This document shows, in pieces, positions 8,775 to 18,786 of a stretch of DNA of 64,000 nucleotides. The notes under the pieces were generated by a model, which saw nothing but the letters and a program-made list of their open reading frames with translations, made no database searches and had not been told where the DNA came from. Each line of letters opens with the position of its first letter. Positions within the stretch are counted from its first letter, which is position 1. Made by a program: the position numbers and the translations under genes. This DNA comes from Tunturibacter empetritectus (GTDB lineage: Bacteria; Acidobacteriota; Terriglobia; Terriglobales; Acidobacteriaceae): positions 3,658,001 to 3,722,000 of the forward strand of contig NZ_CP132932.1 in NCBI RefSeq assembly GCF_040358985.1, written 5' to 3'.

Positions 8775-9839
8775 CTAAGGGATGATGCGCTCGTGGCGAA
8801 GGCGGGTGAAGAGGTCGAAGAAGCTTTCGTCGGTGGGTTGGTAGTCGAGGAAGCCGAACTTGCGGCTCTTGCTCATGTCGGTGACGACTTCGATGGGGCG
8901 GCCGAGGTCGGCGTCGGTGTGCCAGGCGGAGGCGAGGTTGTGGAGGTTGGGCTCGATGAGGTTGTGGGATTTTGCGATGTTGCTCCAGATCTCTTCGGCA
9001 CCGGCTAACTGTTGCTCGAGTGGCGTGGCGTGGCCGGGGAAGGGGGCGGATTCGATGCCGAACCAGGTGGCGAGGCGAGGCCACATCCAGTTCCAGCGAA
9101 AGACGTCTCCGTTGACCACGTTGAAGGCGTGGTCGTGCGCGACGGCGGTTGTGGAGGCCCACTCGAGATGGCGGGCGAGGAGTCTTGCGTCAGTCATGTC
9201 GGTGAGGCTGTTCCATTGGGTTGCGGAGCCGGGGAAGAGGAAGGGGCGGCCGGTCTCGCGGCAGATGTTGGCGTAGACGGCGAGGGTTACGCCCATGTTC
9301 ATGGCGTTGCCGAGAGCGTAGCCGATGATGGTGTGGGGCCGGTGGATTGTCCAACTGAAGTTCTGTCGCTCCGCTGCGGCGAAGACCTCATCTTCTTGTG
9401 CGTAGTAGAAGTTTTCGATATCAAGACGGGGCTGTTCTTCGCGGAAGGGTGTGGCGGGGAGCTTGCCTTTGCCGTAGGCCTCGAATGGGCCGAGGTAGTG
9501 CTTAAGACCGGTGACTAGAGCTACGTGGCGGACGGATTCAACGGGCGCGACTGCTTCGAGGAGGTTGCGCACCATCGCGGAGTTGATGCGAATGTTTTCG
9601 GTTTCGGTGGGTTGGCGGAGCCAGGTGGTGAGGAAGACATGCGAAGGCTTCAGGTTAGCGAGCGACGCTCGCAGGGCTGTGGGATCGAGGAGATCGGCGG
9701 CGATGAAGTTTACGCCTTCGATGTTATTCGCAGAGTGCCGGGCGAGGCCGTGAACTTCCCACCCGTTGGCGAGCAGTTGTCGCGCGAGGTTGTTTCCTAC
9801 GATGCCGGTGACTCCGGCGATGAGGGCCGTGCGGGACAT
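8775..9839 (-). CDS. PRISE-type (progesterone 5-beta-reductase/iridoid synthase-like) SDR
   Basis: A 354-aa extended short-chain dehydrogenase. The NAD(P)-binding motif is ALIAGVTGIVGNNLARQL at the N-terminus. Instead of a plain YxxxK centre, it carries TGLKHYLGPFEAYGKG (near residue 110) and NFYYAQEDEVF (near 142), the signature of PRISE enzymes, which reduce activated enone C=C bonds with NADPH. Later motifs are RPHTIIGYALGNAMN and AFNVVNGDVFRW. PRISE enzymes are best known from plants but have bacterial homologues. The natural substrate here is unknown. It is a single gene with the start at the first ATG before the Rossmann motif. Confidence 0.87.
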   Translation of the reverse strand: MSRTALIAGVTGIVGNNLARQLLANGWEVHGLARHSANNIEGVNFIAADLLDPTALRASLANLKPSHVFLTTWLRQPTETENIRINSAMVRNLLEAVAPVESVRHVALVTGLKHYLGPFEAYGKGKLPATPFREEQPRLDIENFYYAQEDEVFAAAERQNFSWTIHRPHTIIGYALGNAMNMGVTLAVYANICRETGRPFLFPGSATQWNSLTDMTDARLLARHLEWASTTAVAHDHAFNVVNGDVFRWNWMWPRLATWFGIESAPFPGHATPLEQQLAGAEEIWSNIAKSHNLIEPNLHNLASAWHTDADLGRPIEVVTDMSKSRKFGFLDYQPTDESFFDLFTRLRHERIIP

Positions 9840-9974
9840 GAGTGGTCCTTTCGGTCAGGCCGCTGACTTCGATTGGATGACGTTTGCGTGTGGGGCGATT
9901 CGCAGTGGGTTATTCGCTGGATGCTTGAGACGCCGGTCCGGGTTGAAGATTGCCGAACGACCGGCGTCACGTTG

Positions 9975-10181
9975 CTAGACAGCTTTGCGCTGGAAGGTTG
10001 TTTTTTTGGTTCCGGCGAAGGAGTCCTTCGCCTTGACGGAGACGGTCGATGATCCGGCGAGGGTTTTGTCTCCGCCCTTTGCCTGAGCCGCCGCCTTTTC
10101 GCGTGCGGCCTGGAGCTTCTGTGCCTTCGGGCTTAGCCCGCGGGTCTTGACTTCGGCTGCTTTTGGAATGAAATCACTCAT
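9975..10181 (-). CDS. small basic hypothetical protein (68 aa)
   Basis: MSDFIPKAAEVKTRGLSPKA is followed by a Lys/Ala-rich helix (QKLQAAREKAAAQAKG) and a basic C-terminus (GTKKTTFQRKAV). Net charge is strongly positive, so nucleic-acid binding is possible but unproven. The longer in-frame ORF from 10244 has an implausible N-terminus. Weak ribosome-binding site. Confidence 0.6.
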   Translation of the reverse strand: MSDFIPKAAEVKTRGLSPKAQKLQAAREKAAAQAKGGDKTLAGSSTVSVKAKDSFAGTKKTTFQRKAV

Positions 10182-10384
10182 AGAAAGATCGTATAACGGG
10201 CTGATGGTTTTCGAACAGGGCATGGCTTCGGTGTCACGGCGCATGCGTTACGGAGATGTGGCGTATGCGTGGTTTTTTATCGCAATTTGCCTGGCGATGC
10301 AGAGAGACTGCAAACGCAGATTCCCTTCGGGAATTACAAACAAAGGCAAAGACAAACTTTCCAACTGCGGCGTTGCTGGCGGAG

Positions 10385-10858
10385 TTACTTTGCGGGGTGG
10401 GGCTTGACGCCGGTCCATGTCCAACTGCGGATCTTCCAGCCGGCCGGCCCTGCGTGGAGGATGAAGGTTGCCTGGCCTTCCTCGGCAAAAGGTTGGCCGT
10501 TCTGCTTGTAGAGATAGACGGTAGGGATAATGACGTAGGCGAGGTCGTCTTCGATTTCGGTGCGTGTGGGGGCGCTGTATTTGACGATGCCGTCGGTGAT
10601 GCCTGTGGCTGCTGCGTGCTTTTCGTAGTCGGCGGCCCATTCGTGCGCGGCGCGGGGGCCGGTCCAGCGGTGAGGAGCGAACTCGTCGATGATGGTGATG
10701 TCGCCGTCTTCGTAGGCTGCGAACGCCGAATGGGTGTCGCCGCTGTTGAAGCCGTCAACGAACTGGCGGATGGATACCATCACGTCTGATGGTTGGGCTG
10801 CGATGGCGCTGCCGGTCAACAGGACGCTTGCGAACAGGGCGAGGACTGCTTTCTTCAT
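10385..10858 (-). CDS. secreted NTF2-like (SnoaL/DUF4440-type) protein
   Basis: A 157-aa protein with signal peptide MKKAVLALFASVLLTGSAIA. The mature part has the cone-shaped NTF2-like pattern: an N-terminal helix (VMVSIRQFVDGFNSGDTHSAF), an acidic strand (DGDITIIDEF), a Trp-rich turn (HRWTGPRAAHEWAADYEKHA) and C-terminal strands with WKIRSWTWTGVKP. These domains act as ligand pockets or small enzymes such as isomerases; no function can be assigned. A GGAG lies before ATG 10858. Its upstream neighbour is the GH32 gene, 56 bp away on the same strand. Confidence 0.75.
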   Translation of the reverse strand: MKKAVLALFASVLLTGSAIAAQPSDVMVSIRQFVDGFNSGDTHSAFAAYEDGDITIIDEFAPHRWTGPRAAHEWAADYEKHAAATGITDGIVKYSAPTRTEIEDDLAYVIIPTVYLYKQNGQPFAEEGQATFILHAGPAGWKIRSWTWTGVKPHPAK

Positions 10859-10914
10859 GAAGGGCTCCGATCGGCGAGGCTTGCCTTCGAATCGTAACAA
10901 GATCGCGGGAGCGA

Positions 10915-12438
10915 CTACCAGATTGATTTGAGCTCCCAGAGTTGTCCCTCGCTTTGGATTGGCTTGGCGTCGTCGGGGAAGATCTGGATCTGAAGGTTGT
11001 TAGAGACGGGGAAGACCAGGTCGGTCATGGCGATGGTGCCGTCCTGGGCGAAGGCTTCGACGGAGGACCGGTCGACGATGAGGGTGAGGTCGTAGGGGCG
11101 AGTGGTGACGAGCGGCGCTTTGGTGCGGGTGGGGAAGTCCGGACTGATGGCTGCGCCTGAGTGGGTGCGGTCGATGTAGAACTCTTTTTTGTTGGTGTCG
11201 AAGGCTACTTCGATCCAATGTTGCTGGTCGGAGAAGATCTTGAGGCCGAAGATGGGTTCGACGGGATGGCCGAAGTTGAGCCGGATCTCGAAGGGAGGCT
11301 GGAGCGTGTGGCCGCTGCCGTAGAGGGTGGAGGTGTTGGTGGAGAGGGCGGAGATCTCGTAGTTTTTTCCTCGGAGGGGAGCGACGATGGGCTCCTGTTT
11401 GAGGGCGAGGCCTGCGGCGTCGCTAACGTAGGAGAGATGGCGGGGGAGGCTCATCTGTCCTCGCCAGGGCGTGGTGGGAATCTTTGCAGCGTACTGCCAG
11501 TTGCTCATCCATCCGAGGAGGACTGGCTTCTGATCTTTGGGCAGGCCGTTGAAGCTGATGGCGCAGTAGTCGTCTTTTCCGTAGTTGGTCCAGCCCTGGG
11601 AGCCGCGGAGACGGGACTGATGGAAGGATTTGCCGTCGAAGTCGCCGAGGAAGTACTGCTCGCCGGAGCCGCCCTGCGGGGCGCCAGGATTGAGGCCTAC
11701 TTTGAGGGCCCAGATGCTCTTTGCACTGTTGGAGGAGGGGATGTGAATGAGGTCGGGGCACTCCCAATCGCCGTTGACGTCGCCGGTGGGGCCGAAGTCG
11801 CTGAGCTGTGTCCACTGTTTGAGGTCGGCGGAGGAGTAGAAGCGGATCTTATGTTCTTTGGGCAGGGAGACGGCCATGACCCAATGGTGTGCGATGGGAT
11901 CCCAACTGACGCTAGGGTCGCGAAAGTCGGCAAGGTGGAGATCGAGGACAGGGTTGCCGGGGTACTGCGCCCAGTTGCGGCCTTTATCGAGGCTGACGGC
12001 GAGGTTTTGGGTTTGGCGGATGCCTTCTGATGTTTGGGTGTGTCCGGTGTAGATGGCGACGAGGCAGTCGCCGTGAGTGCAGAGGCCGCTGGTGTTCTGG
12101 CGATCGACAACGACACTGCCGGTGAAGATCATGGTGTTGTCGTGCTCGGGGATGGCGACGGGAAGCTCGTGCCAGTGGAGGAGGTCGGTGCTGACGGCGT
12201 GGCCCCAGCTCATGTGTCCCCACTGGTCGCCGAAGGGGTTGTACTGGAAGAAGAGGTGGTACTCGCCCTGGTAAAAGACGAGGCCGTTGGGGTCGTTGGT
12301 CCAGTGCTCTTCGGGGGAGAAGTGGACTTGCGGGCGGTAGGGCTGGTCGTAGTCGGGGTTCTGGGCGGCTACGGGCAGGACGGATAGAACAAGGGTGGCG
12401 ATGCAGCGGATGAATAGGCGAAGAGAAGTCTTGACCAC
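10915..12438 (-). CDS. secreted glycoside hydrolase family 32 (fructan hydrolase: levanase/invertase type)
   Basis: A 507-aa secreted enzyme predicted to release fructose from sucrose, inulin or levan. The signal peptide covers the first 25 residues. The five-bladed propeller begins at HFSPEEHWTNDPNGL, where the Asp is the nucleophile. FRDP (about residue 172) supplies the transition-state Asp and WECPDL (about 228) the acid/base Glu. The C-terminal beta-sandwich covers roughly residues 350-500 (VDRSSVEAFAQDG). GH32 enzymes of this arrangement are typically exo-levanases/inulinases; no sugar transporter or regulator lies nearby, so the substrate remains open. Confidence 0.93.
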   Translation of the reverse strand: MVKTSLRLFIRCIATLVLSVLPVAAQNPDYDQPYRPQVHFSPEEHWTNDPNGLVFYQGEYHLFFQYNPFGDQWGHMSWGHAVSTDLLHWHELPVAIPEHDNTMIFTGSVVVDRQNTSGLCTHGDCLVAIYTGHTQTSEGIRQTQNLAVSLDKGRNWAQYPGNPVLDLHLADFRDPSVSWDPIAHHWVMAVSLPKEHKIRFYSSADLKQWTQLSDFGPTGDVNGDWECPDLIHIPSSNSAKSIWALKVGLNPGAPQGGSGEQYFLGDFDGKSFHQSRLRGSQGWTNYGKDDYCAISFNGLPKDQKPVLLGWMSNWQYAAKIPTTPWRGQMSLPRHLSYVSDAAGLALKQEPIVAPLRGKNYEISALSTNTSTLYGSGHTLQPPFEIRLNFGHPVEPIFGLKIFSDQQHWIEVAFDTNKKEFYIDRTHSGAAISPDFPTRTKAPLVTTRPYDLTLIVDRSSVEAFAQDGTIAMTDLVFPVSNNLQIQIFPDDAKPIQSEGQLWELKSIW

Positions 12439-12555
12439 GGGAGATCCTCTTGGCCGATTATGCAGGAAGGTGGCCGGAGCTGTCGCAGGGGAAGCGACAG
12501 GATGCGGGCTGGGGTGGGACGGGTGGGTTCAGGATTGGCGGCGCTGGATGTGGCC

Positions 12556-13641
12556 TTACGGTGTAGATTTTCCGTTGGCGTAGGCGGGGACGGACGGTAC
12601 CAGGCTGCGGAGGACGAACTCGCGGATGAGGTTGTCGGCGGCGGTTCCGCCGATGGTGATTCCGAAGTTTCGGAACGTGAGACCTGCGCCACGATCGGAG
12701 GCGGGGTAGTAGGCGTTAGAGATGGCTCCGGCGGAGAGGCTTCCGATGATGCGGGAGTAGTTGAAGTGCTGGAGGCCGTCGTCGCCACGGGTGCGGAAGG
12801 TGGAGAAGACTGCGTGACGGGAGCGGGAGCGAAAACCGCCGGTTCCCTGGTAGAAGTAGCGCGGGTCCTGGTGGAGCAGGGAGGGCAGGATGGCGCTGCC
12901 GATGAGGCGGCTGGATGCGTCATCGGCCACGGCGGCGCCGAAGCGTTTTCCGTAGCCTTCGATGCCGGACCCGTAACCGGAGAAGGAGTTGTTGAGCTGT
13001 TCGAAACCGGCGACTGCTCCGTTAGCGATGAGGTTGACCGGATCAACGATGCTGCGCACGGCAAGGCTGTATTTTTGGCGGGAGGACATTGGTTCGGCGT
13101 CCCAGATGTAGCTGGTGTAGAAGTTTGGAAAGACGGCTAAGACGCGCTGCTTCTCCTGCTCGTGGACCTGCTCTTGAGCGATCTGGTCCGACGTGGCGTA
13201 GACGTTGATCGACGAGCTGGTGGAGAGCTTCAGGGTGGCTTTGGGTAGCTCAACGATGGCGCCGGATAATACGGAGAACTCGGGTGAGGTGTAGGGATCG
13301 AGGCCGGGCGCGGTAATGAGGAGGCGGAACTCGCCTGCAGGGAGGGCGGTGAAGGTGAAGGTGCCGTCGCTGCCGGAGGTGGTTGTGCGCTTGCCGAGCT
13401 TGCCCGGTGCGTTGAGAACAATGGTGGCGTTGGATACGGGGACACCCTGAACGTCCTCAACGGCTCCGTTGATCTGGGCTGTGCCCTTGTATCCATCGGC
13501 CTGAATATTTGCTGACGGGGTTTGCAGGAGTGAGCCGGGGGAGTCTGGCAAGGGTACGTTTTTAGCCAAATTCTGCGAGTAAGAGCAGGATGAGCCGAGC
13601 AGGGCCAGAAGCGCTATTACATAGAAGGTGCAACCGTTCAT
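12556..13641 (-). CDS. carboxypeptidase regulatory-like domain protein, secreted
   Basis: A 361-aa exported protein beginning MNGCTFYVIALLALLGSSCS, which could be a lipoprotein-type or ordinary signal peptide. A CarboxypepD_reg-like beta-sandwich (INGAVEDVQGVPVSNATIV...SGSDGTFTFTALPAGEFRLLI) occupies residues about 55-140. The C-terminal 200 residues, with YTSYIWDAEPMSSRQKY and ASSRLIGSAILPSLLHQDPRYF, form a conserved-looking module common in acidobacterial surface proteins; I cannot give it a function. It lacks a TonB-dependent barrel, so it is not a SusC-like receptor. ATG 13641 is favoured because it starts the signal sequence. Confidence 0.75.
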   Translation of the reverse strand: MNGCTFYVIALLALLGSSCSYSQNLAKNVPLPDSPGSLLQTPSANIQADGYKGTAQINGAVEDVQGVPVSNATIVLNAPGKLGKRTTTSGSDGTFTFTALPAGEFRLLITAPGLDPYTSPEFSVLSGAIVELPKATLKLSTSSSINVYATSDQIAQEQVHEQEKQRVLAVFPNFYTSYIWDAEPMSSRQKYSLAVRSIVDPVNLIANGAVAGFEQLNNSFSGYGSGIEGYGKRFGAAVADDASSRLIGSAILPSLLHQDPRYFYQGTGGFRSRSRHAVFSTFRTRGDDGLQHFNYSRIIGSLSAGAISNAYYPASDRGAGLTFRNFGITIGGTAADNLIREFVLRSLVPSVPAYANGKSTP

Positions 13642-13929
13642 CGGTCCTCGCTCGAGAAGAGCTTTTGCTGGTGATGGTGGCAAGTTCTCAGAACAGGGTG
13701 CGGCGCATCCGGTGGTGGGTTTTAAGTGGTCGACTTAAGGTGAGTGTTACCCATTCAGACCTATGGATTAGACGGCTGAGAGCGGCCTGGGTTAGAGGCA
13801 GGTCTGTAATTCGTTTGTGGAAGGACAAACAAAAGAATCGCGCAATGATGATGTCATTCATAAAAAGCTCGCAGGGCAAGAGCAGCTTCCTGCTGAGCTG
13901 CAAATCTTGCGCGTGGCCGATGATGCGGT

Positions 13930-15231
13930 CTATTCGTTAAGGGCTCTGGCGAAGATGGCGTCGACGTTTGCCAGTTGGCGGTTGTAGTCGAAGGCGCGGG
14001 CGAGTTTTTCGGGGGAGAGACGGCTGGTGATCTCGGGGACTTTGGCGATCTCGTCGCGAAAGGTGAGGTCGTTCTTCCATGAGTTCATGGCGTGGCCTTG
14101 CACGAGGCGGTAGGCGTCTTCGCGGGACATGCCGGATTCGGCGAGGTCGAGCAAGAGTTGGCCGGAGAAGATGAGGCCGCCGGTGGACTCGAGGTTCTTC
14201 AGCATGCGGGCGGGGTAGACGAGGAGCTTGGCGATGAGGTTTTCGGTTTTGGCGAGGAGGTAGTCGGCGAGGATGGTGGAGTCGGGGAGGATGACGCGCT
14301 CGGCGGAGGAGTGGGAGATGTCGCGCTCGTGCCAGAGGGCGACGTTTTCAAAGGCGGTTTGTGCGTTCGCGCGGATGACTCGGGCGAGGCCTGAGATCTG
14401 CTCGCTGGTGATGGGGTTGCGCTTGTGGGGCATGGCGCTGGAGCCTTTTTGTTTTTCGCTGAAGAACTCTTCTGCCTCGCGGACCTCGGTGCGCTGGAGG
14501 TGGCGGATCTCGGTGGCTATTTTGTCGAGCGTGCTGGCGAGGACGGCGAGGGTTGAGATGTAGGCGGCGTGGCGGTCGCGCTGGACGACTTGAGTAGCGA
14601 TGGCTACGGGTTTGAGACCGAGTTGGTTACAAATTGCTTCCTCGTGCTCGGGCTTGAGGTGGCCGAAGGTGCCGACGGCTCCGGAGAGCTTGCCGACGCG
14701 GAGATCTTCGGCGGCGGCGTCGAAGCGGGTGAGGTTGCGCTGCATCTCGGAGTACCAGAGGAGCAGCTTGAGGCCGAAGGTGCTGGGTTCGGCGTGGATG
14801 CCGTGGGTGCGGCCGATGATGGGGGTGTGCTTGAACTCTATAGCGCGTTTTTTGAGGGTGTCGGAGAGAGCTACGATGCCGGCGCGAATGATGGCGGAGG
14901 CTTCTTTGAGTTGAAGGGATTGTGCGGTGTCGACGACGTCGGTGCTGGTGAGGCCGTAGTGGAGCCAGCGGGAGGCTTCGGGGTCGGCGATGTGCTCGGC
15001 GACGGTGGTGGTGAAGGCGATGACGTCGTGACGGACTTCGGCTTCGATCTCGTTGATGCGGTCGACGGTGAAGGCGCCCTTGTCGAGGATGGTGTCGGCG
15101 GCGGACTGGGGGACGAGGCCGAATTTGGCGAGTGCCTGGGAGGCGGCTACTTCTACGGTGAGCCAGCACTGATATTTGTTGGCGTCGGACCAGATGCGGC
15201 CTAGCTCGGGGCGTGTGTAGCGGGCGATCAT
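13930..15231 (-). CDS. purB: adenylosuccinate lyase
   Basis: PurB catalyses two fumarate-releasing steps of purine synthesis: SAICAR to AICAR and adenylosuccinate to AMP. The 433-aa product has [14 protein letters not shown] at the start, [13 protein letters not shown] (about residue 92), [14 protein letters not shown] (about 141) with the catalytic His, and the fumarase/aspartase-family signature [15 protein letters not shown] near residues 262-276, where Ser and Lys act in catalysis. The length is that of the short bacterial class. It is not adjacent to other pur genes. The downstream gap to 13684 shows no gene. Confidence 0.97.
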   Translation of the reverse strand: MIARYTRPELGRIWSDANKYQCWLTVEVAASQALAKFGLVPQSAADTILDKGAFTVDRINEIEAEVRHDVIAFTTTVAEHIADPEASRWLHYGLTSTDVVDTAQSLQLKEASAIIRAGIVALSDTLKKRAIEFKHTPIIGRTHGIHAEPSTFGLKLLLWYSEMQRNLTRFDAAAEDLRVGKLSGAVGTFGHLKPEHEEAICNQLGLKPVAIATQVVQRDRHAAYISTLAVLASTLDKIATEIRHLQRTEVREAEEFFSEKQKGSSAMPHKRNPITSEQISGLARVIRANAQTAFENVALWHERDISHSSAERVILPDSTILADYLLAKTENLIAKLLVYPARMLKNLESTGGLIFSGQLLLDLAESGMSREDAYRLVQGHAMNSWKNDLTFRDEIAKVPEITSRLSPEKLARAFDYNRQLANVDAIFARALNE

Positions 15232-15305
15232 GTTGTTTCCTTCAGTGTTGCGCGTGGCTATTGTTCACGAACTATCAAGTAGTGAAAAGTTCATTGGAAC
15301 GACCG

Positions 15306-15346
15306 GCAAATGCGGGGATTCTTCGCTTCGCTCAGAATGACAACAT
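15306..15346 (+). repeat. dispersed repeat family 1, short copy
   Basis: Reads caaatgcggggattcttcgc, then ttcgctcagaatgacaacat, in the gap between glutaredoxin and purB. It is the 'cttcgctcaggatgacg' subtype with several substitutions. Confidence 0.65.
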
Positions 15347-15382
15347 CGAGAGTTGTATAAAGCGGTTTAAAGATTGGCCGAG

Positions 15383-15640
15383 TTAGGGCTGGGTGACGCC
15401 TAGGAGGTCGGCCATTTCGTCGTGGAGGAAGCCTTCGCCGGGACGGTAGGGCTGGACCCACTTGCCGTCGATGACGAACTGGGGGATGGCGCGCTTGCCC
15501 ACGTTGGCGATGACGAGGTCGGCGGCGCCGGGGGTGTTCTCGATGTCGATCTCTTTGTAAGGGATGTTGTGGGTGTTGAGGAAGCGCTTGGCTTCGCGAC
15601 AGTCGCGGCACCAGGAGGCAGAGTAGACGGTGAGATCCAT
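15383..15640 (-). CDS. glutaredoxin family protein
   Basis: An 85-aa thioredoxin-fold protein: LTVYSASWCRDCREAK with the CRDC active site at residues 11-14, then YKEIDIENTPGAADLV, the TVP-like segment RAIPQFVIDGKW, and a C-terminal helix. Such proteins reduce disulfides or glutathione mixed disulfides, or deliver electrons to reductases. A four-residue CxxC with an Arg-Asp spacer is unusual but the fold is clear. It is divergent from the DinB gene across 61 bp. Confidence 0.88.
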   Translation of the reverse strand: MDLTVYSASWCRDCREAKRFLNTHNIPYKEIDIENTPGAADLVIANVGKRAIPQFVIDGKWVQPYRPGEGFLHDEMADLLGVTQP

Positions 15641-15701
15641 AGAGCTTTATTTTACCTGTTGGGTGGCAAATGCCGCATTGGGGCTAAATTACAATTCTGG
15701 G

Positions 15702-16208
15702 ATGCCAACCTCGCATCTCAGAGAGCTTCTGCTGGCGCATACGGGCTACTCCGCCTGGGCTACCCGACAGGTGCTGGAGGCCTGCTCGTCGCTTACGGAG
15801 GAGGAGCTTGCCCGCGATTTGGGGTTTTCGCACTCGAGTCTTCTGCAGACATTTCGGCATAGCCACGATGCGGAGAGGGTTTGGCTTGACCGGTTGGTCG
15901 CGGTAGGCAAAGGCCGTCTGCCCTTGGGGCCGGCTCCTGAACACTCGTTCGAGTCTCTGGTTCAATCGTGGCCCGGGCTTTGGGAGGGTTATCGCCGATG
16001 GCTTGATGGTGCTTCAGAAGAGGACCTAACGTTTGAGCTTTGCACGGTCCTGCCCGACGATGCTGTCTTCTGCGTGCCTCGCTGGCAGATTGTTCTTCAT
16101 GCGATCAATCATTCGAGCTTCCATCGCGGGCAGATTATTACTATGCTTCGTGGGTTTGAGTTGCAGCGTCCTAACACCGACCTGACTGCTTATTACGCTA
16201 CGCACTAG
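15702..16208 (+). CDS. DinB family protein (YfiT-like four-helix metalloprotein)
   Basis: A 168-aa DinB-superfamily protein. The N-terminal helix contains LLAHTGYSAWATRQVL; a short metal-binding helix carries TFRHSHDAERVWLDRL; and the C-terminal ARWQIVLHAINHSSFHRGQ pattern supplies the two conserved His residues. The family binds a divalent metal and often acts as a thiol-dependent transferase or stress protein. ATG 15702 is used; an in-frame start at 15630 would give an improbable N-terminal extension overlapping the neighbouring promoter. Confidence 0.85.
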   Translation: MPTSHLRELLLAHTGYSAWATRQVLEACSSLTEEELARDLGFSHSSLLQTFRHSHDAERVWLDRLVAVGKGRLPLGPAPEHSFESLVQSWPGLWEGYRRWLDGASEEDLTFELCTVLPDDAVFCVPRWQIVLHAINHSSFHRGQIITMLRGFELQRPNTDLTAYYATH

Positions 16209-16216
16209 AACCCGGT

Positions 16217-16318
16217 TGTCCTGCCGGACGGGCTCGCTGCGCGCGACGCGGCCACTTCGTGGCGGGTATATCTTTTCTTGCTGATCGCTGCGGTGTTGTT
16301 CCTCCCGTTGGTTGGGAT
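16217..16318. repeat. truncated copy of the MITE-like palindromic element
   Basis: Begins with the same 15-bp end, TGTCCTGCCGGACGG (16217-16231), as the complete element at 6714-6908 and contains the inner arm ctcccgttgg, but breaks off near the next gene's stop codon. It lies between two converging genes, as the complete copy does. Confidence 0.65.
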
Positions 16319-16323
16319 TGACT

Positions 16324-17097
16324 TTATTGCTCGTGGTAGTTGCGGATCAGGCCGCCATCGACGAAGTAGGTGGAACCGGTGACGTAGGCGGCGTCGTCGG
16401 AGGCGAGGAAGAGAGCGATGCCGGCGACCTCTTCGGGCGTGCCCATGCGGCCTAGCGGGATGTTGGCGAGGAGGGCGTCCAGCTTGGGTTTGTCTTCCAT
16501 GAGCTTGGTGTTGATTGGGGTAGAGATGGCGCCGGGGGCGATGTTGTTGACGGTGATGTTGAGGGGGCCGAGTTCGACGGAGAGGTCGCGCATCAACATG
16601 CGCATGCCGCCCTTGGAGGCGCAGTAGGTGGAGAAGTTGGGGAAGACCATGTCCTCGTGGACGGAGGAGATATTGACAATGCGGCCGGGGAGTTTGGCGT
16701 CGCGAAGGCGGCGGGCGAAGGCCTGGGTTAGGAAGAATGCGCCCTTGAGGTTGACGTTGAGGACGGCGTCGTAGTCGGCTTCGGTGACGTCCCAGAAGGC
16801 GGCTTCCTTCTCGATGCCGGCGTTATTGACGAGGATGTCGCAGCGGCCTAGTTGGGTGTAGGCCTGGTCGACGAGGTTCTGCGTGTCGGCGAGGAGGGAG
16901 ACGTCGGCCTGGACGAGGATGGCTTTGCCGCCGGCGGCTTCTGCTTTGGAGGCCGTCTTCTGGGCCTGGTCGATGTGGTTGCGGTAGTCTACGACGACAG
17001 AGGCGCCCTCGGCGGCGAAGCGGATGGCGATGGCCTGGCCGATACCGGAGCCTGAGCCGGTGACTATGGCTACTTTGCCTGTGAGACGACCTGACAT
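16324..17097 (-). CDS. SDR family oxidoreductase (glucose 1-dehydrogenase-like)
   Basis: A 257-aa classical short-chain dehydrogenase. Cofactor motif TGSGSGIGQAIAIRFA (residues 13-28), NNAG (about 92), catalytic Ser in NISSVHED, and YCASKGG with the catalytic Tyr and Lys. The C-terminal GRMGTPEEVAGIALFLASD and DGGLIRNYHEQ are typical of the glucose 1-dehydrogenase-like group, whose substrate range is broad. It starts 9 bp downstream of the TadA-DUF3175 stop, so they may be one operon, although the functions are not obviously linked. Confidence 0.9.
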   Translation of the reverse strand: MSGRLTGKVAIVTGSGSGIGQAIAIRFAAEGASVVVDYRNHIDQAQKTASKAEAAGGKAILVQADVSLLADTQNLVDQAYTQLGRCDILVNNAGIEKEAAFWDVTEADYDAVLNVNLKGAFFLTQAFARRLRDAKLPGRIVNISSVHEDMVFPNFSTYCASKGGMRMLMRDLSVELGPLNITVNNIAPGAISTPINTKLMEDKPKLDALLANIPLGRMGTPEEVAGIALFLASDDAAYVTGSTYFVDGGLIRNYHEQ

Positions 17098-17106
17098 GGA
17101 AGGCTC

Positions 17107-18066
<960 letters not shown>

Positions 18067-18097
18067 CTAGTTTAGCTTTGCTTTGAGCTGAATGCGC

Positions 18098-18736
18098 CTA
18101 GTAGAGATTTGGGCCGGCTTCGGATTCGAGGGCATCGAGGAAGGATTGCATGATGTGAAAGCGGGGTATGGCGAGGGCTCGGGAGGTGTCGAGTTTAAGC
18201 TGATCGGGGAGGGTGGTGAGTTGTTTTTTGAGGGCGTGGAGGGCATCGGTGAAGGTGCAGAAGCGGGTGTCGCTGCCGAGTTTGGCGAGGGTGCGGGTGA
18301 TGCCGATGGCACCTAACTGCTCGAGGATGTCGGCGTCACGGGCGATGGTGGCTTCGAGGGTGAGGGGAGTGTCTTGGGGCTGGTGGGTGCGGATGACTTC
18401 GAGGACGGCGGGGATTTTTTCTGCGGGGAAGCCGGCTTCGGTAAGGATGGCGGGGGCTCTTTCTATGATGTAGGCGACGTGGTCCCAGGTCTTGAGGGCT
18501 GCCGCATCTTCAGGGCGGTGGCCTATGAAGACGCCGAGGTCGTGGAGCCATACGGCGGCGAAGACTACGTCGTCGTCGTAGGTGAGGGCTTGTCCGATTT
18601 GTTGGGTGAGGGCGTAGAGACGTGGCTGATGGCCGAACTTGTGGGTTGGGTTCGCGTTAGTGGCGATGTAGGTTTCGAGGGCGGCCCGATAGGGTTGGAT
18701 GACCTGTTCGCCGGTGGATTTCAACTTAGATGACAT
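18098..18736 (-). CDS. HD-domain protein
   Basis: A 212-aa HD-superfamily phosphohydrolase-like protein. Metal-binding motifs: H at KFGHQPR, the HD pair in AAVWLHDLGVFIGH, a further His in WDHVAYIIERA, and Asp in ARDADILEQLG, in the correct order. This resembles the small uncharacterised HD proteins of the YfbR/YedJ type, probably acting on nucleotides; the substrate is not known. The gene is divergent to none and lies 37 bp upstream of the TadA composite on the same strand, so co-transcription is possible. Confidence 0.85.
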   Translation of the reverse strand: MSSKLKSTGEQVIQPYRAALETYIATNANPTHKFGHQPRLYALTQQIGQALTYDDDVVFAAVWLHDLGVFIGHRPEDAAALKTWDHVAYIIERAPAILTEAGFPAEKIPAVLEVIRTHQPQDTPLTLEATIARDADILEQLGAIGITRTLAKLGSDTRFCTFTDALHALKKQLTTLPDQLKLDTSRALAIPRFHIMQSFLDALESEAGPNLY

Positions 18737-18786
18737 CGATTGACCCGAAATTTCTATAGGAGATATTGCGATTACAAAGGTCTATC

